A stretch of 64,000 nt of DNA from Gracilibacillus massiliensis (GTDB lineage: Bacteria > Bacillota > Bacilli > Bacillales > Amphibacillaceae). The notes under the pieces were generated by a model that saw only the letters and a program-made list of their open reading frames with translations, was not told the DNA's origin and did not search any database. Location: positions 434,001-498,000 of the forward strand of contig NZ_CZRP01000012.1 of the NCBI RefSeq assembly GCF_001458115.1, given 5' to 3'. Below, piece by piece: positions 63,214 through 64,000 of the stretch (its first letter is position 1; every line of letters starts with the position of its first letter). The position numbers and the translations under genes were made by a program.

Positions 63214-64000
63214 ATGGAACAAGTCCTAAAAATTCTTCCTAACCATATTTCTTCGACTATCAAAGAGTATATTGAACAGAAACAGATACCCTTACAAGAG
63301 ATTAGACTTCGAGTCAATCAAGCAATCGAAATTAACGATGGCAGTCACGTATATTGGTTAAACGATACTTCTTTCTCTGCATCCGATGCTACCCTGTTTT
63401 TAAACAAAATAAGTGATTTTTCATTATACCGATTGGAAGAAGAGCTAAGGAATGGTTTTATCACGATAGCTGGAGGCCATCGAATCGGCATTTCTGGTTC
63501 TGTTATCGTTGAGAACCGGAAAGTAAAAGCAATACATCATATTAGTTCCTTTAATATTAGAATTGCTAAACCTTATTTTGGAATTATCCAACCCTATTTA
63601 CCATATCTAATGACAGATACGATTCAAAATACCTTAATCATTGGTCCGCCCCAATCTGGTAAAACAACTTTACTACGTGACATAGCTAATTACTGTGCAA
63701 GTAGCACCTCAAACAGGACCGGATATAAAACAGCTATTGTTGATGAACGGTCTGAAATTTGTGCTTCTATTAACGGGGTGCCACAACATTTATTAGCACC
63801 TCGCATTGATGTATTAGATAGATGTCCAAAAGCAGAAGGTATGATGATGTTTATTCGATCGATGTCACCAGAATTAATTATTGTTGATGAAATTGGCAGT
63901 CAAAAAGATGTGGAAGCTATTGACGAAGTAATTCATGCAGGAGTCCAGCTTGTTTGTACCATTCACGGCAGATCATTATCAGAAATTAGTCAGAGACCTA
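63214..64000 (+). CDS. spoIIIAA: Stage III sporulation protein AA (SpoIIIAA), 5' part
   Basis: The frame runs from ATG at 63214 off the right window edge, 262 codons visible of about 300. It is an ATPase of the secretion type: Walker A GPPQSGKTT near residue 144, then VDERSEICAS, PKAEGMMMFIRSMSPELIIVDEIGS (Walker B) and ATIHGRS-like CTIHGRS. It powers the SpoIIIA-SpoIIQ channel between mother cell and forespore. AGAGG before the ATG. B. subtilis efp is also followed by the spoIIIA operon. Confidence 0.95.
   Translation, partial: MEQVLKILPNHISSTIKEYIEQKQIPLQEIRLRVNQAIEINDGSHVYWLNDTSFSASDATLFLNKISDFSLYRLEEELRNGFITIAGGHRIGISGSVIVENRKVKAIHHISSFNIRIAKPYFGIIQPYLPYLMTDTIQNTLIIGPPQSGKTTLLRDIANYCASSTSNRTGYKTAIVDERSEICASINGVPQHLLAPRIDVLDRCPKAEGMMMFIRSMSPELIIVDEIGSQKDVEAIDEVIHAGVQLVCTIHGRSLSEISQRP

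Noticed and set aside
62820-63317. A 165-codon minus-strand frame, with an 86-codon plus-strand frame overlapping it
   Set aside because: Both run through Element I copy 3; the first also runs into the 5' end of spoIIIAA. Neither is kept in copies 1 and 2.

Overview
The window is a low-GC chromosomal core segment of an endospore-forming Gram-positive bacterium of the Bacillaceae. Gene order closely follows the Bacillus subtilis yqf-yqg-yqh region as I remember it: pgpH-ybeY-dgkA-era-yqzL-recO-glyQS-yqfL-dnaG-sigA-cccA-trmK-yqfO-ispH-cshB-nfo, later sodA-yqgE-pbpA-pst, then yqzCD-rpmG-yqgN-gluP-yqgQ-glcK, comG, yqhGH, yqhL, mntR, yqhOPR, aroQ, yqhT, efp and spoIIIAA. SpoIIIAA and a SpoVAF-like protein mark a spore former. 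Acidic linkers and acidic surfaces (for example in PstS and PbpA) fit a mildly halophilic genus such as Gracilibacillus, Oceanobacillus or Virgibacillus, but the genus is a guess.

Layout. 1-3.7 kb: signalling, rRNA maturation, undecaprenol kinase, Era and RecO, run as one plus-strand block. 3.7-7.3 kb: a glycine T-box controlling glyQS, with an interspersed repeat lodged between the T-box terminator and glyQ. 7.3-12.7 kb: PPDK regulator, primase, sigma A, a membrane protein and cytochrome c550. 12.7-18.4 kb: tRNA methyltransferase, NIF3-like protein, IspH, CshB and endonuclease IV. 18.4-20.9 kb: a group II intron sitting inside a palindromic repeat element. 21-26.7 kb: small conserved proteins, IspG, an NfeD protein and a Na/Pi cotransporter with a probable Pho box. 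26.8-27.4 kb: six tRNA genes in one promoter-to-terminator unit. 27.5-37.4 kb: SodA, MFS protein, PBP2-type transpeptidase and the Pho-box-controlled pstSCAB-phoU operon. 37.4-49.5 kb: small proteins, L33, rhomboid GluP, SpoVAF-like protein, glucokinase, LtaS-type synthase and an MBL hydrolase. 49.6-53.5 kb: the complete comGABCDEFG pseudopilus operon on the minus strand. 53.6-64 kb: shikimate kinase, YqhG/YqhH helicase pair, rhodanese, MntR, patatin, AroQ, peptidase, EF-P and the start of spoIIIAA.

The coding content is ordinary housekeeping. The unusual content is intergenic. Three families of palindromic, non-coding repeats occupy most of the gene-free stretches. Element I has three copies of about 460 nt with terminal inverted repeats whose two end types are swapped in one copy. 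Element II has three full copies of about 550 nt plus two deletion derivatives, and one full copy is split exactly by the group II intron. Element C has two copies. Elements I and II share a hairpin motif. These look like MITE-like or structured-repeat families and are the best candidate here for something undescribed. I found no defence island, prophage, CRISPR array or biosynthetic cluster.

Two separate phosphate systems (PstSCAB-PhoU and the Na/Pi symporter) each carry four TTNANA-type hexamers at exact 11-bp spacing upstream, which suggests shared PhoP control.
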